Below are positions 11,037-23,840 of a stretch of DNA of 64,000 nucleotides, one piece after another. This DNA is from Phyllostachys edulis. Taxonomy: Eukaryota; Streptophyta; Magnoliopsida; Poales; Poaceae. Location of the stretch: positions 109,498,826 through 109,562,825 of the forward strand of contig CM070546.1 of NCBI GenBank assembly GCA_036346405.1. Direction: 5' to 3'. The position numbers and the translations under genes are program-made. Numbering within the stretch: the stretch's first letter is position 1; every line of letters starts with the position of its first letter. The notes under the pieces are model-generated. The model saw nothing but the letters and a program-made list of their open reading frames with translations, was not told where the DNA came from and did no database searches.

Positions 11037-13305
11037 GGCCCTGTTTGGTAGAGCTCTAGATTCTCATTTTTCAGATTCTGCTCTTGATTATCTGAGAATC
11101 CACTTCTCTAAGAATCTGGAGCTGTCTCATGAAAGCGTTTGGCTAGTAGGTTGGCTCCAAAAACCATATGAGGGAAGATTTGAAGCAAATAGACCATATT
11201 ACCTCTGGTTATAATACTTCAATTGTATTTGTGTCTCTCCTATGTATTTGTACACAAATTATAGAATTTTTTATGATGAAGTACAATTGTTAACAAATAA
11301 CGAATTGACGCACAGCCATTGATTGTGTATAATCAAATTTTGTACTATTCACGCTACGATAGATGAAGCTCAAGATATTGCATTCATATCGTAATCGTTC
11401 ATAATTCCAACCTAAGCCTGACTCCTTTGTCCTCAATTTCCTCTAAATATTGTAATCGTTCTTTAATTTATCTCATTTGTTCTTCATTTGCATCTTTTTG
11501 TATTGCAACCCAGTCTTCTCTGCAACTTTTGCAATCACTAGAGTATACCCTGGGTTGTTCAAATGGGTATTCGGACGATTGTCAGCCTCTACTTGTTCAA
11601 CGAATAATTCACACACTATCCTAGTGTTCTCGTCATTCCACTGAACGTTATCAGCCATCTGCATTGTCAATTTCAAATATAGGTACATAATTTTGATTTG
11701 GCCTAAGTTACTTTTGATCTGAAATCTCTCAAGATAAATAAAATAATCAAACAATAGTGCATACTTCAATGTTGTAGAACACTTCTAAATGATCATCCAA
11801 ACAAATCATCAATCACAAAAGCATTGAAACCAAACAAAACATACAGAAATAAAGTATCATCATGGTTCATGAGTGTCACAGATAATTTTAAGACTGTTTA
11901 AGGCCCATTTTGTACAACAAAATTAGCCCAAGCACACAAGCAGTACTGCAATAGCACTATTCATCATGGTTAATGAGTGTTACGGCTAATTTGTTTGGCC
12001 ATATATTGCAGGACTAGTACTTTGCATCTTTAGCACAAATTAGAGTTGGCCATCAATGCCATTTGAAGTCTACCTATAATCAAATACAGAGTTTAGGATG
12101 CATGAAACCAAACAGAGCCTAGGCACCACTATCTGAGTTTCTTACAAAAGAATAGAACAATCCCAACAAATATGATACTATAGAATACCAAGAGCAATAC
12201 AAATGTTGAACATAATTGGCTAACAATACAAATGTCTACAGAATACCAAGAACTACCAACAGAGCCGTCCTCTCTGAGTGCTTCGCCATAATTGTAGTTC
12301 TGGTTTCCTCAGTGCTTAATCACTTCTCTCCCACCAAGAACATCAAGCACCACACATACAATACAGAAATACACATACATATACAGAAGCATGAAAAAAA
12401 TTCAAAAATTCACAGAAGCATGAAACTAAACTAAACATTCATAGATTCACAGATTTCTTCAAGCACATCAATCGACTTTACCTCTCACATTGCTCCATGG
12501 GCAACAACATTTTAGTGACTCAGAAAGTACCATGATGCTATGGAAACAATGGGACATGCAAGCATCTGCAATTTGCATCTTAACCAACTAAAATACATGT
12601 GGATTTCTAGGCCACAAACTTTACATCTCAACCAGCAACATCATTCGTTCAAACAAGAAATGAAAGGGAGGAAACAAGACATACAAAGAAAATGTACAGA
12701 GCCAATGTGGATCTGAATCTAGGAGGACAAGGGAGGAGTAGGGAGGTTAAGGGGGACGGCCGGATAGAGACCTTACCTTCACAGGAGCCGGCCGGTGGTG
12801 CTCGGGAAACAACAGCGATGAAGAAGGTGGGGAATGAAGCTCTCTAGGGTCTTCGGGGACGACGACGGCGCACTCTGGGGACGGCAGCGGCGTAGTGGAG
12901 GACCGGCGGGGGTGCACACGGGGGCCGGAGGTGGCGCACTAGGCATCGGCGGTGGCACAGTGGAGGACCAGAGGTGATGCACGAGGAAATCGCCTGTCGC
13001 GAGAAGATGACGACGACGCAAGTGGAATGAACCGGTTCGCTCGGGGTGTCTCATGTGGTGGGATGAGACTGGTAGTTCGATGACATTTTGTGGGTAAAAA
13101 CTATTAACTTCAAGGGGTATTTTCATTTCTGTAAGGTTAGATTCTCACGAGAATCTGTGGGAAGGCTGCTTCTCCCTGCTAATTCATTTTGGAGACAGCT
13201 CCTAGCGAGAAGCAGAATTAGGTCGTTTTGGGAAGTTAGCTATTTGGTACTGCTCCACGAGATTCAAAGGAGAAGCTAGGAGTAGGAGCTATACTAAATA
13301 AGGCT
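11037..13305. mobile_element. TIR DNA transposon, probably PIF/Harbinger-like, non-autonomous
   Basis: The left end GGCCCTGTTTGGTAGAGCTC (11037 on) pairs with the right end read inward from 13305 (AGCCTTATTTAGTATAGCTC); 15 of 20 bases agree. Subterminal parts on both sides repeat GATTCTC and AGAATC motifs. The only coding trace is a Myb/SANT-like relic near the left end. The right subterminal part (12780-13030) is GC-rich. No transposase domain is visible. Class assignment rests on the Myb-like ORF, which typically accompanies PIF/Harbinger transposases, and is inference. A target duplication was not clear. Confidence 0.55.
11290..11658 (-). pseudogene. Myb/SANT-like (PF12776-type) domain relic
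   Basis: The frame starts at the ATG at 11658, right after an acceptor-like AATGCAG. It reads MADNVQWNDENTRIVCELF, followed by EADNRPNTHLNNPGY and EKTGLQYKKMQMKNK, which is the conserved first half of the Myb/SANT-like domain family. A stop at 11473 stands where the family has tryptophan. The frame then continues recognisably (DKLKNDYN) with further stops to about 11290. In PIF/Harbinger elements such a protein assists the transposase in DNA binding. This copy is truncated and cannot do so. Confidence 0.6.
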
Positions 13306-13854
13306 ATATGAGGAGGAGTATTGAAGTATAAGTGAATTCTTAAGCTTTTTGTTGAACAACTGGTTGGTGCATATATCGCAATACTGCAAAAGGCGAGCGT
13401 TGACCTTGCATGTGATATGATATGAGGTGCGTCTGGTCTCAAATCACCTACCATACGTATTATATCAGGATAACTATCATACAGCCTTTGTCCTTGAGAC
13501 ATTTCTCTGTCGGTATGGAGCATTCTCCAACTTTTGGCTACAAAGTGATCCCTTCATATGTCGGCTCTTTCCTGTTTTGACAATTCTGCTAAACAAATTC
13601 TCCACTAGGTAGAATAATCATGTCATGGTTAACTAAACTCTACATTTTGTGTTGCTTGTGCAACCAAGCCTAAGAAACAGTGATGCGCGAAGGTGATGGC
13701 ATTTCTCTCTCTCTAGCGGTTTCGGAGGCTTCTCGAAGAAGCTTTGCTGGATCATCGATCCTCCGTCCGCCTGAGCAGAGCGACGTGTCACGGTGATGAG
13801 AGTCTGATCTCCGATCCAAGGCAACAGTGTCAAGCGATGAGGATGGGAAGGAGC
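13306..13854. other. No gene seen
   Basis: This is the sequence between the TIR element and solo LTR E. Short open frames on the minus strand have no recognisable domain and no support. Confidence 0.4.
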
Positions 13855-14029
13855 GTCGTTGAAGAATCTAGACCCGCCATTATGTGTTAATGATGTTTTG
13901 GTGATTAATGATAAACCTAATCGTGAGACTAACTCTTTGTTATATCATGTTTAGTCTCATTTGGATATAAAGATGAAAATCAAAGAGGTATGTATTTTGA
14001 CATGATAATTCACATTTCCTCGAATACAT

Positions 14030-15260
14030 TTAACTTGTGTAGTTAACATATTCTTGTGAGTATAGCATAACTTGTGTAGTTCTTGTGCACTCACATATTC
14101 TTGAATATATATAACTCGTGCAGTTAATATATTCATGTGTGTATATGAGACATGTGTGCTCATATATCCTTTGAGTATATATATAACTTGTGTAGTTATA
14201 TATATTCATATGAGTATATGCAACTTGTGTAGTTATATATACTCATACCAATCTATATTCAATTATACGCTATTGAAGTGATTATCATCAATTACCAAAG
14301 AGGAAAGATTGCGATATCTTGTCCCAAACCATTATGAGCTAATGGTATGGTGTGGTAATTAATGATAATCATATTGTTGGAACTAACATTTTCTATGAGT
14401 TGTGTGAAATAGGTTATGTTCCATGTGGTTGTGATTTGGGATGACATCATGTGTTGATGGTCATCAAGTCAAGAGCTTGGTGTAAAGGATGCATCATGTG
14501 TTGATGTGCATCAAGTTCAAGATGAAGGAAATCATCGTGTGTCGATGATATTCATGAAGAAGATATGATCATGTGTTGATCAAGTCAAAAGAAGCTTCAT
14601 CATGTGTTGATGAAGGGCAAGCAAAGGATGTCATCATACGTTGATGAGCATCAAATCAAGAACCCGGAGTTGAAGCAAGGATGTGCATCATCAAGCTTCA
14701 AGAAGTTGCTAAAGGCAAAGGTATGGCTAGCTAGGGCTAAGAATGTGTTCCTAGGCTTTTACCGGTCTCGGTGTTTGGTTGGGAGACCGGATTGCTAGTA
14801 TAGGTCGCCGTACTATTAAGAGGGGTCTTTGACTAGTAGCTTGAGTTAGTCATGTGTTGATAAGCTCATCTTGGTTGCTCTATGCTCTTTAAGGGATGTT
14901 GCTATTTGCGAATGTGTTTTGCAAATAGTTTAAGCTAAGTGCTTATTTGTTGTAGCATGTGACTAGTTTGCAAATATATTTTGCAAATAGTTGTAGTCCA
15001 TGTACCTTATCTTTGTTTAACATGTTGCCAATATTTGTGAATGTGTTTTTCAAATAGTTGTGGCTCATGTTTAGTCCTTGTAGCATGTGACTTAGTTTGC
15101 GAATGTGTTTTGCAAATTGTTTAAGTCCATGTACCTTATTCCTTGTGGCATTGATTCTAAAAGTTGGCAAATGTATTTTGCAACTTATTGAGAATCATGC
15201 CCTTGTCTTGTGTTTGCATCACGTATCAATTTGGCAAATATGTTTTGCAAAATTGAGTTG
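14030..15260. repeat. Internal tandem arrays of LTR E
   Basis: There are three kinds of short arrays. At 14030-14250 there are about five copies of a roughly 40-bp unit around ATAACTTGTGTAGTTAATAT. At 14440-14660 ATCATGTGTTGATG-like units recur. At 14910-15260 copies of GCGAATGTGTTTTGCAAATA recur. Solo LTR D carries the same three kinds in the same order (37980-39020). Confidence 0.7.
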
Positions 15261-15293
15261 AAACGAATGCAAACTTTGCTCTCTGTTGAAATT

Positions 15294-15958
15294 CGGTAGT
15301 ACCGGCATGTGTTTAGCGGAACTACCGTGACACGGTAGTACCGGTCGTGTTTGGCGGTACTACCGGAGGACGTTCGGAGCACCGCGTGTGTGGCGTTAGA
15401 TCTTGATCTAACGGTCCAGATTAGCATAAGCGTTCGGACCGTCTGAACGGCTCTTGAATCCAACGGTTAAAACCCTCAGTCCGAACAGCCCTTTTGATCC
15501 CAGTCGTCCACGTGTCAAGATCATGTGTTGATCTGCGCACAAGTGGAGCGGTAATACCGGCGCTATGTGCGCGGTACTACCGCACGTCGGAAGGACCGGC
15601 GTTTTGCGTGCGGTATGGAATTTCCAGTAGCGATGCAATTTGAACTTGAATCGCTCTGGAGTAGCGCGGTAGTACCGGCTCTTTGTGAGCGGTATGACCG
15701 GCTTGCGGAACTACCGTACCTATGTTGGCGGTACGTATTTTCCAGAACCGATGCATTTTGGTCCTTAGCCGATTTCGTGAGCATAAGTTGCTCTCTTGGT
15801 TGCTTGTGTAGTACGCTTGATGCTTTGTCTTGATAGTACCGTTGAAGCGGAACTACCGCGTATGTGTTGACAGTAGTACCGGAGCCCTTTGTAATGGCTA
15901 GTTTTATAGCCGTTACTGAGCTCGCGGTAGTACCGGCCAGTGGTTGGCGGTACTACCG
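15294..15958. promoter_or_regulatory. Palindrome array CGGTA(G/C)TACCG upstream of the TATA box of LTR E
   Basis: Seven perfect 11-bp palindromes start at 15294, 15333, 15355, 15572, 15667, 15925 and 15948. Degenerate relatives lie between them (for example 15317 and 15551). The last one ends 58 bp before the TATA box at 16016. The position suggests promoter control elements; binding is not shown. Confidence 0.65.
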
Positions 15959-16015
15959 ATTGTCCCGTTATTTTTTCTGGGACTTGCTTCCAACGGCTAG
16001 TTTGTTTGTGTGGGC

Positions 16016-16023
16016 TATATATA
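16016..16023 (+). promoter_or_regulatory. TATA box of LTR E
   Basis: TATATATA in the context GTGGGCTATATATACCCACC. LTR D has TATAAATA at the equivalent place. Confidence 0.6.
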
Positions 16024-17074
16024 CCCACCTTGGCCGTGTGTGGAAGCTTGCTTGTGACATTGTGAAGGACTTGGCATGTGTTGCAAGTGCCTTACTCATT
16101 CCTTTTGAGCAAGAGCTGCCCTCTCTACTCTAGTGTGCATGTGTTGCACTTAGTGAGTGATTGAGAGCAAACCCTAAGTGCATGTGTTGCCTTAGGTTGT
16201 GGATTTCGTATCCATAGAGCTTTGACACTTGATTGGCTCAAGTGAAAGTTAGAGACTTGTTACTCTTGTGTTTGCGGACACCTAGATGGCGTGGTAGCGT
16301 CGTTGCGCCGGTGAGCTTCTCAAAGAAGATTGTGAGAAGACCCGGACAGTTTGTGAGTGGTGTGGTGCTCGCCATCTCCGGAGTGGAGGAAGGAGCAACC
16401 CTAGTGAAGCAAGGTGTTGATACCTTGGAGGAAGGCTTAATTCGTGGAGCCATCCCAATTGGTTTGGGTTTCCCTCAACGTGGATTAGGGGAGACCGGCA
16501 AGTCTTCGATCACCACGGTAAAACATCGACGTGTCTTTGTGGTTTGATTACTTGTGCTCTACATTGTGCAATTTACATTACTTGTATTTAAATTGCTTAA
16601 TTGTATGTGTATGATTGCTATCCTTTTATAGTCTCATATTGTTGGTGCACTTAGTTGAACCTAGTTGATTTAGGTTTTAATTGTGCAAAACCGTATTTGT
16701 TTAGCTTCCGTATTAGAAATCGGTTTTAGTTAAAAGAAGTTTTTAAAACGCCTATTCACCCCCCCTCTAGTCGGCCACCTCGATCTTACAATCGTGGGTT
16801 GCAAGGATCTCCTAACACGCGTCCAGGGCAGAGCTCTGCTGGGCCGGCCCATCCTTTCGGTACTACTCTTGCCGACATTTTCGGTCACTCCTGGCGTCGC
16901 ATCCCCACTTCTACTTGGCTTTGGATTCCTAGGCGTGCGTCCCTAGGTGAGTTAGGGTTTCCTGCTCGCGTTCGTGAGGTGCACCATTTTGGGTCGCAGG
17001 CGAGGATAGTGTAGCGAACTCGGAATCCTCCTCCTTTGAATCGATCCTTCGCTGAGGTTGTTCGGGGTGATTCT

Positions 17075-17632
17075 ATGGAGCGGGGAAGGGGACGATATCC
17101 TTATCGTGCAGGAGGGGGTGGTCGGTAGTGGGTTGGAGGGAAGCGGAACGCTCCCGGTGATTGGGTTGATGATGATGATCTGTTGATTGAAGACGATTTG
17201 AGGGATAAGCTTCAGCGTGATCAAGAGCAGAAGCGGCAGATCCATGAGCACCATCAACAAAAATCAGGTACTCAGTTGGGTTCTCAGGATTTCGATAGAT
17301 CTCGTTTTGATTCGCGTTTTTCCAGGGTGGCTGGCAAAGATGATTTTTCCCAAGGGAAGGGGTGGCAGAATGATTCTCAAAAAAATTCCCAAGGGCTGGA
17401 AGGGGTTCGGCGCTGGGATGATTATCCGAGAGGTGATTATCGGGGTGGATTTGGGGGAAGAGGTGGAAATATCAAATTTGAGCGTAATAGACAACCTAAT
17501 AACTGGAATTCCGAAAAAAAAGGGGGCCCGGCCAGAATTTTGAAGAAGAAAAAAGGGGAGCGGTTGAAAATCCCAAAATTTTGCAGATTAACCCTCGAAA
17601 TTCTGAAAATTATGAGGAAGTTTTGCGAATAA
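17075..17632 (+). pseudogene. Possible LINE ORF1 or gag-like 5' fragment
   Basis: The upstream text RSFAEVV, then an ATG at 17075 with MERGRGRYPYR, one in-frame TAG near 17129, and a charged, R/G/Q-rich stretch (DDLLIEDDLRDKL, then RRWDDYPRGDYRGGFGGRGG) resemble the start of ORF1 proteins of grass LINEs before the zinc knuckles. No zinc knuckle or reverse transcriptase follows. From about 17510 the sequence becomes A-rich and non-coding. Family identity is a guess from composition and the FAEVV motif. Confidence 0.3.
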
Positions 17633-17639
17633 GAAAATT

Positions 17640-18039
17640 TTACGAATAACACCCTACAAATTGGAAAATTACGCGAAATTTTTTCTTAGAACTAAAATTT
17701 CATGATTTAACCCCTGAAAATTGCAGAATTCGCCGAAAATTCATTTTCCAACAGAAAAAGGCCTCGGGAATTCAAGTTTTGAATCATTTTGAGTATTTGA
17801 AACATGTTTAACTTTGTTATTATTATTTCTATGCCATTTATATATTGTATTTACTGTTTTGATTATCTGTGATTGTTAATATTACTTTTAATCACTGAAA
17901 ATAGCAGTAAATCATGAAAAATGCATAAAAAATACGGGATCACCAACCGGGAGTTCAAAGAACATTATGAGAATTTTTGCAACCATTTTTATGCAAATTA
18001 CCAGCAATAATCTTATGAACTCTTTGCATAAATATGAAG
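17640..18039. other. AT-rich sequence, no gene seen
   Basis: Repeated AAAATT and GAAAATT words and simple AT-rich text lie between the LINE-like fragment and the copia relic. No feature is supported. Confidence 0.4.
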
Positions 18040-21000
18040 ATGACTGTCATCACGAATTAGGAATTCGAAGAACTAACCCAGCATGGCCAGAATTTGTACA
18101 AGTCTTCAACTCTGTGATAATGTAATCACGGATGAGTAGAAGATTGAGAAGATCCTCTCTACCTTTCACTCGAATGCGGTGCAATCCACACGCAACTATC
18201 GTCAAGACGGCTACAAGGAGTATGCCGAATTAATTGATATCATGCAAGTTGCGGAAGCTCAAGATGATGTTCTAAGGATGAACTACATCTAACAGTCACC
18301 TAGCAGCAATGTTGGCCATGAAGCCAATGGTAGCAGCTACAAGGTGATGAAGCCTCTCATGAAGGAGAGGGGCAAGAAGGGTAAGGTCGTGTGTCGCATG
18401 TTATTGATGTTTTTCAGCCTAAGAAGAAGGGCAAAGAACAGTGTGGGACACACGTCGCCATTGCAGGCACAGAGGATCCACATCCATTAGTTACAATCAT
18501 GGATGTGGACAGCCCAGTAGTAGCCCCCATCATCCCTCCTTTAGACATCGCAGCGGCCGCAGCCATAGTTGCCCAAGAGGAGAAGATCGCCATGGAGCAG
18601 ATTAAGGCAGAAGTTTCTGAATACTTTGTTGATTCGATCTAGTGCACGTATTGCACTTGGATCTTTTATAGTAACCTGTAGTTTATAATTGAAGTAGAAC
18701 ATTGAATTATTTTATTCTTTAAATAATGGTTGTAAGATCTAGGGGAGCAAATCATTAAATTCTTATGATGGGTCCTGCAAGACTTATTCTCGTATTTATA
18801 ATAGCAAGTTATGTTCTGATATCTGAAGTATTTTATTTATGTGCTGCTTGCTTTCTGCTGCATATTAATAAAGTACATTATATTATAATGCGTGTGGTGC
18901 CCAATGGAGGAAGTGTGCTTAGCAAGATAGCGGCACAACGAATGCCATCTTGAGATAGACGAAAATCTTCCAGTCGATCAGCAAGAATGCTGGTAATCTT
19001 ACGACAATCGCAGTCAGCGATACTTGTATAATAGGCTCATTAAAGAAGCCTTGTTGTACCCAGAATCGACTAGAACTCTCAAGGATATTCGCGCTAACGG
19101 TTTCCACGTAGAGACTGAAGAAGAGTATGGTAAGGAATACCTGCTCATTACAAAGCGTGAAGAAAGTAGAAAATGGTATTAAAACGACTTTCTTCATTTG
19201 AAACTGGGCTATACTACACTAATATTAATGCATCTGCAGCCTATACTGCCCTGAAAACCTTATTTAGAAGCTCTGAACTTTTCTATCTTTGTCATGGTAT
19301 ATTATGCCGCCTAGGTCTTAGGATGTTAAGAAATATAATTAACAATTCATAGGGACATAATATGGATGTAAATAATTTTCCGAATCAGGAAGATTTTATG
19401 TGCCCCGCATGTGCCACTAGGAAATTAATTACTAGACCTTCTGCTCTGAAAGCGAAGGATGTAGTCCCTGCATTCCTAAACAGTATCCAGATAGATATTT
19501 GCGGACCTATACAATCCCTATCAGGGCCATTTAGGTTTTTTTTTGGTCGCAAATGGTCGCACATATGTTTATTGTCTACGAGAAATCACGCTTCTGTAAA
19601 GCTAATCTCTCAGATAATTAACATTAAGAATAATTTCCCCTGATCATCATGTGAAGTCCACCGAAATGGACAACGCCAGAGAATTTATTTCGAAGGCATT
19701 TGATGATTATTGCATGGAAATGAGAATTAAAATTGAGCATTCCGTACCACATGTCCACACCCAGAATGGACTAGCAGAGGCATTAATTAAAAAGATTAAA
19801 TTCTTGCCTGACCACTTTGAAGAATTGTAATTTACTAACTACATATTGGGGACACGCAGTCATGCTCGTAGCAACTCTCATCAATTTTAGACCATCGGCA
19901 TATAACATCTATTCACATATGCATCTAGCGCAAAGGTCAGCACAAAAAATTTCTCATCTTTGCTATTTTTGTTGCAAGGTTTATATACCTATACCACCAC
20001 CGCAGCGAACTGCAATGGACCCTCTACGAAAGTCTGGGATATACATTGGTTATGAGACATCATCCATAATCATGTATTTTGGACCCTATGACAAGAGATT
20101 TGCATACTGCCCGATTCACTGATAGTATATTAGATGAGGCTAGTTTCCCGTCATTAGGGGGAGGAAATCAACCCCTTGATGAAAAAATATCGGGAAATAG
20201 AGAAGTCCAAAAGATAATTGAAGTCCAGAAGATAATTGAAATTCATGCACATGACCCACGCACTAGTGAAGCAAATAGAGAAGTCCAGAAGATAATTGAA
20301 GTCTAGAAGACAATTGAAGTCCAGAAGATAATTGATTTGCAAGCATTAGCGAATCAACTGCCTAACCACTTTAGTGATTTGAAGAGCGTGACCAAGTCAC
20401 ATGTGCCTGAACACAATGCACCCGAAAGGTTTGAAATACCGATGAAGGTATCTCTAATCTTGTCCTAAGGCCTCAGAAAGGACAAGAATTCTGGCCCCTC
20501 GAATCCGAAGTAACTAGGGACGCCTGGTAAAAAAGGATAAGAAGGACTTAACATAGCCGATCACCGAAGTTCCTTAGAACTAGAAGGGGAGCCAGTTGAG
20601 ACCTGGCACCAGTATGGCACCTTCAGGAAAGGCATTTCAGAATTGAACGTCCCCATGAAGGGAGATACCAACATGGGTGTGTGCGCACACATCGGAGCTA
20701 GAAAACTAAAGGGACTTGCCCCGTAGTTGGAAGCAACAGTGAGCAAGTAGAAACATTAGAAGAATCGTCCCTTGAAGAAATAGCTATAAACTTTGTGACT
20801 ATGGGAGAATCTATGAATAAGACAACAACCTAGGTCGACATTTACTTTGCAAAGAAAATTACCACAATAATCGATCTTGATCCAGAGCCTGCATCGCTCA
20901 CTGAATGTAAGAAAAGACCAGATTAAGAAGATTGGAAGAATGCAATAAAAATTAAATTATTCTCTCTGAATAAAAGAGAGGTGTTTCGATATGTAAGCCG

Positions 21001-21590
21001 CACGTCTCCCCATGTGCACCTCATAGGGCATAAGTGTGTATTTGTTTGAAAGAGAAATAAAAATAATAAAGTAAAGCAAGGCTTGTTGCACAAGGTTTCA
21101 CTCAACATCCCAGAGTTATTTATGAAAAAACCTATTCCCTGGTTATGGGCGGAACCACCCTTTAGATATTTAATCTCAATAGCAGTAAACTTGAAGTTAA
21201 AAGTGAAATTGATGGACGTGGTAACAACATACTGTTATCGAAATTTGGATTCGGACATTTATATGAAGGTACCTGAAGGTATCCATGTCCCGAACCAAAA
21301 CAGAGCAAATAGAAATTTGTACAATGTGAAACTCATAAAGTCACTGTACGAACTTAAGCAATCAAGCAGGATGTGGTATCATTGCCTGAAGCGACTTTCT
21401 ATGCAAGAAAGGCTACACGAAAAATGGAAATAATCCCTGTGTATTTATACGACGATCTCAGGATGAATTTTGTATAATCTCAGTGTATGAAGATGATCTA
21501 AATATTATTGGAACCTTGAAAGGTATTAAGAAAGCAAGTTCTTACCTGGAGTCGGAGTTTAAAATGAAAGATTTGGGTAAAACCCCCTAT
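18040..21590 (+). mobile_element. Decayed Ty1/copia retrotransposon interior, no LTRs found
   Basis: Pieces of a copia polyprotein occur in order with many frameshifts and stops. A gag part (about 18140-18650) includes DGYKEYAELIDIMQVAEAQ. A pre-integrase zinc region near 19400 has CPACATRKL. The integrase core (19470-20120) has IDICGPIQ, MDNAREF and HTQNGLAEALIKK, which supply the three acidic positions. A reverse transcriptase part (20900-21590) has LMDVVTTYCYRNLDSDIYMK and ELKQSSRMWYH. The RT catalytic motif reads VYEDD instead of YVDD. RNase H is missing because the match stops at about 21590. No flanking LTR pair is visible. Confidence 0.8.
20198..20336 (+). repeat. 18-bp in-frame repeat (EVQKII) in the copia integrase-RT linker
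   Basis: Five copies of AAGTCCAGAAGATAATTG-like units occur, two before and three after a short spacer encoding HAHDPRTSEANR. Each unit encodes EVQKII. Related copia elements, as far as known, have a single such segment, so this looks like a local expansion. Confidence 0.65.
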
Positions 21591-23840
21591 ATCTCTGTGT
21601 TCAATCTATTATTATGTATTTGTGTTCTTGCATTGTTCTAAACGATTCTACGCTTGTCTACGAGGTAATTGCTCAGACTGGACTCACCAGCGACGGTTTC
21701 TCAACGCCATTAAGGCCCAGCAGGGTGCACATCACATTGGATCCGTTTTTTTAATTTGGTATAGCCAATGATACATAGTGTGTGACTCCCCTAGACCAAT
21801 CCAAGTGACACCCAGGACACCTAAAACTTGAGCCTAGCCAGGCTGCCAGCCAAGCCGACCAGGCTCATGCAGCGCACGGCCCAGGCCAACGGAACGCATG
21901 CACGCAACCCACTGCCAGCAGGTCACAGCCCAAGGCCCCAAGCGGCCTAGCATGGAGCGAACCAGCGAAGCCGTCGCCCACTAGCGCCTTGGCCTTTGAT
22001 GCTTGGATGCGTTGAGTGAGGAGGGAGGAGAGACGACGCTATGGCCTAAGCTGCCGTTGCTACGCCCTACACTACTGACTCTGCACACCGCCTAGTGGTC
22101 ACCTCGCCGCTTGCCAGCTCGCCCCTGCGCCCTCGTCGGCAACGGCACACCAACAGATGTCTGCACAAAGCGGCCCAGAGAACAACGCAAGGCACGAGTC
22201 ACGAATCGACATTTGGTATTTTTCCTCTCTAAGTTTTTCATAGTTTTTTTTATTTCAACCAATCAAATGGATTACATTTGTGGAGTAGGGTTTCAATTTG
22301 ATTATTATTGTTTGATTTTTGTCAAATCGTGGGGTTAGCCTTCTAACTTTGGTTGGCATTTGCCAATTAAATCAGGGGCAAAAATGTTTGGCTAAAAATT
22401 CACACATGTTAGTATTTAGTACGATGTTACTAGATAATTATACACATTAGAATAATTATATGACGACATCCAATCAATTTCGTTCTGGCTCCACTTGCCT
22501 GCAAATTTCCATCACATTAGGCGTAAGAATAAGATCCCGTTACTGTAGTATGTGCTGTAGTTTTTGACTAGCGTCTCTATCTGAGTTATCCTTGTTTGTG
22601 CTTGAGAAACCGTCGAAAACATAGGACAATTGGACCCCTCCCTCAGGCAGGCCAGACCGCCTACTTAGCGACGTGAAAAGCGATCAGCCAAATGACGAAT
22701 CATGGATGTTGTCGCCACGGCCAAGATGCGAGACAAGACGAGCGGGTTTGGACTTGTCACTTCTCCCCCGTGAGGGCAGCGCCAGTCGCTTTTGATGCCA
22801 TCTGGGTACGGAGAAAAACACAAGCTGCGAGCGTCGCTAATTCGCTACAGTGTGGTTACGAATTGTGATGCAGGTCCATACGTTTAGAATTTGGGTTCAC
22901 TGGTGCCCCTCACGCTTAGAGGAATACCGGGTAGCCGTAAACCGGCAGTGGGCGGCGGTGCGTTGAAGTGCCGATGGCATCATCGGATGCGAGAGAGGAG
23001 GAGGGCGGTAGGAGGTGGAGGTCAACAGGGGGTGACAAGATCGCAGTGATTAGGAGGCGGTGGCGAATCCGATGGCGGCAGCCGCTGGAGACGAGAAAGA
23101 GAGCAGTGGCGGCGGCACCGGTGAGGAGAAAGAAGGCAGCGACAGCTAGGGGAGGTGGTATGGAGGACGAGGAAGAGGAGGGTGGCGACGGCTAGGAGTG
23201 GAGGTGGGAGGAGTGGGGTGGGTTAGGGTTTGGGTTTAGGTGAGTTTTATAGTTATGAGGGGGAGAAAATATAGACCACGAGATGTTGATCTAACGGTGG
23301 AAAAAAGTGAGTGAGTTTCTAAACAACCGGGTAACTGATCATTAGACAACCCCAATATGTTAATGTAATTGAACCGCAAAAGTACAACCACCTTCTTGCT
23401 GGGCGGCAGAGGAAAGGATGAGCGACGCGAGGTTTCCAACGATACTAGTGACGCGGCTCAGGCTAGGCGGACGGCAGTGAGGCGCGGTTTGCCAGCAAGG
23501 AGAAGGGTGAGAAAGGAGCGGATTTTTGTAAAATAGAGGCAAGAATCTTGGATCGCATCGAGAATAATAGATACGATCACATGTATATGTGAAAGACCAC
23601 ATTCTGCCACCACCCACGAATTGTTTCTCTCGTACGAGTAATCTGAATAAAAAGTAGTGCAAGAAATGGGGCTCAAAAATTTTCCTGTACAGAAACGTTT
23701 CACAAAACCAATTACCACCGCAAGAAAATTGAAGGCACTGCCCGCCTGTGACGCCCATCTCGTCCCTATCGTCACACGCACCAGGCACTGCCACTGCGCC
23801 GGTCGCGGAAACGTTTGAGCGCAACCTTGCAACGCTGCGA
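21591..23840. other. No supported gene; possible LTR remnants
   Basis: I see no family-level coding signal. GC-rich short frames such as 22968-23195 are compositional. The text at 21590-21750 looks like an LTR end but no partner was found. Confidence 0.4.

Larger units (their letters stand above)
13860..16790 (+). mobile_element. Solo LTR E (2.9 kb)
   Basis: The sequence starts TGAAGAATCTAGACCC and ends CTCGATCTTACA. Flanks are GTCGT (13855-13859) and ATCGT (16791-16795), a 5-bp target duplication with one mismatch. It is homologous to solo LTR D (37615-40300) along most of its length: same ends, the same ATCATGTGTTGATG repeats, the same GCAAATGTGTTTTGCAAA repeats, and the same tail GGTTTTAGYTAAAAGAAG to CCTATTCACCCCCC. 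A TATA box lies at 16016-16023. There is no internal region or second LTR, so this is the product of LTR-LTR recombination. Short frames such as 16233-16547 lie in the transcribed LTR part and have no known domain. Confidence 0.88.

Noticed and set aside
12779..13126. 115-residue minus-strand frame
   Set aside because: GC-rich subterminal part of the TIR element; proline-rich without family features.
16233..16547. 104-residue frame near the end of LTR E, with a similar one in D at 39639-40031
   Set aside because: It lies in the transcribed LTR tail; the frames differ between D and E and no domain is seen, so conservation as a protein is not supported.
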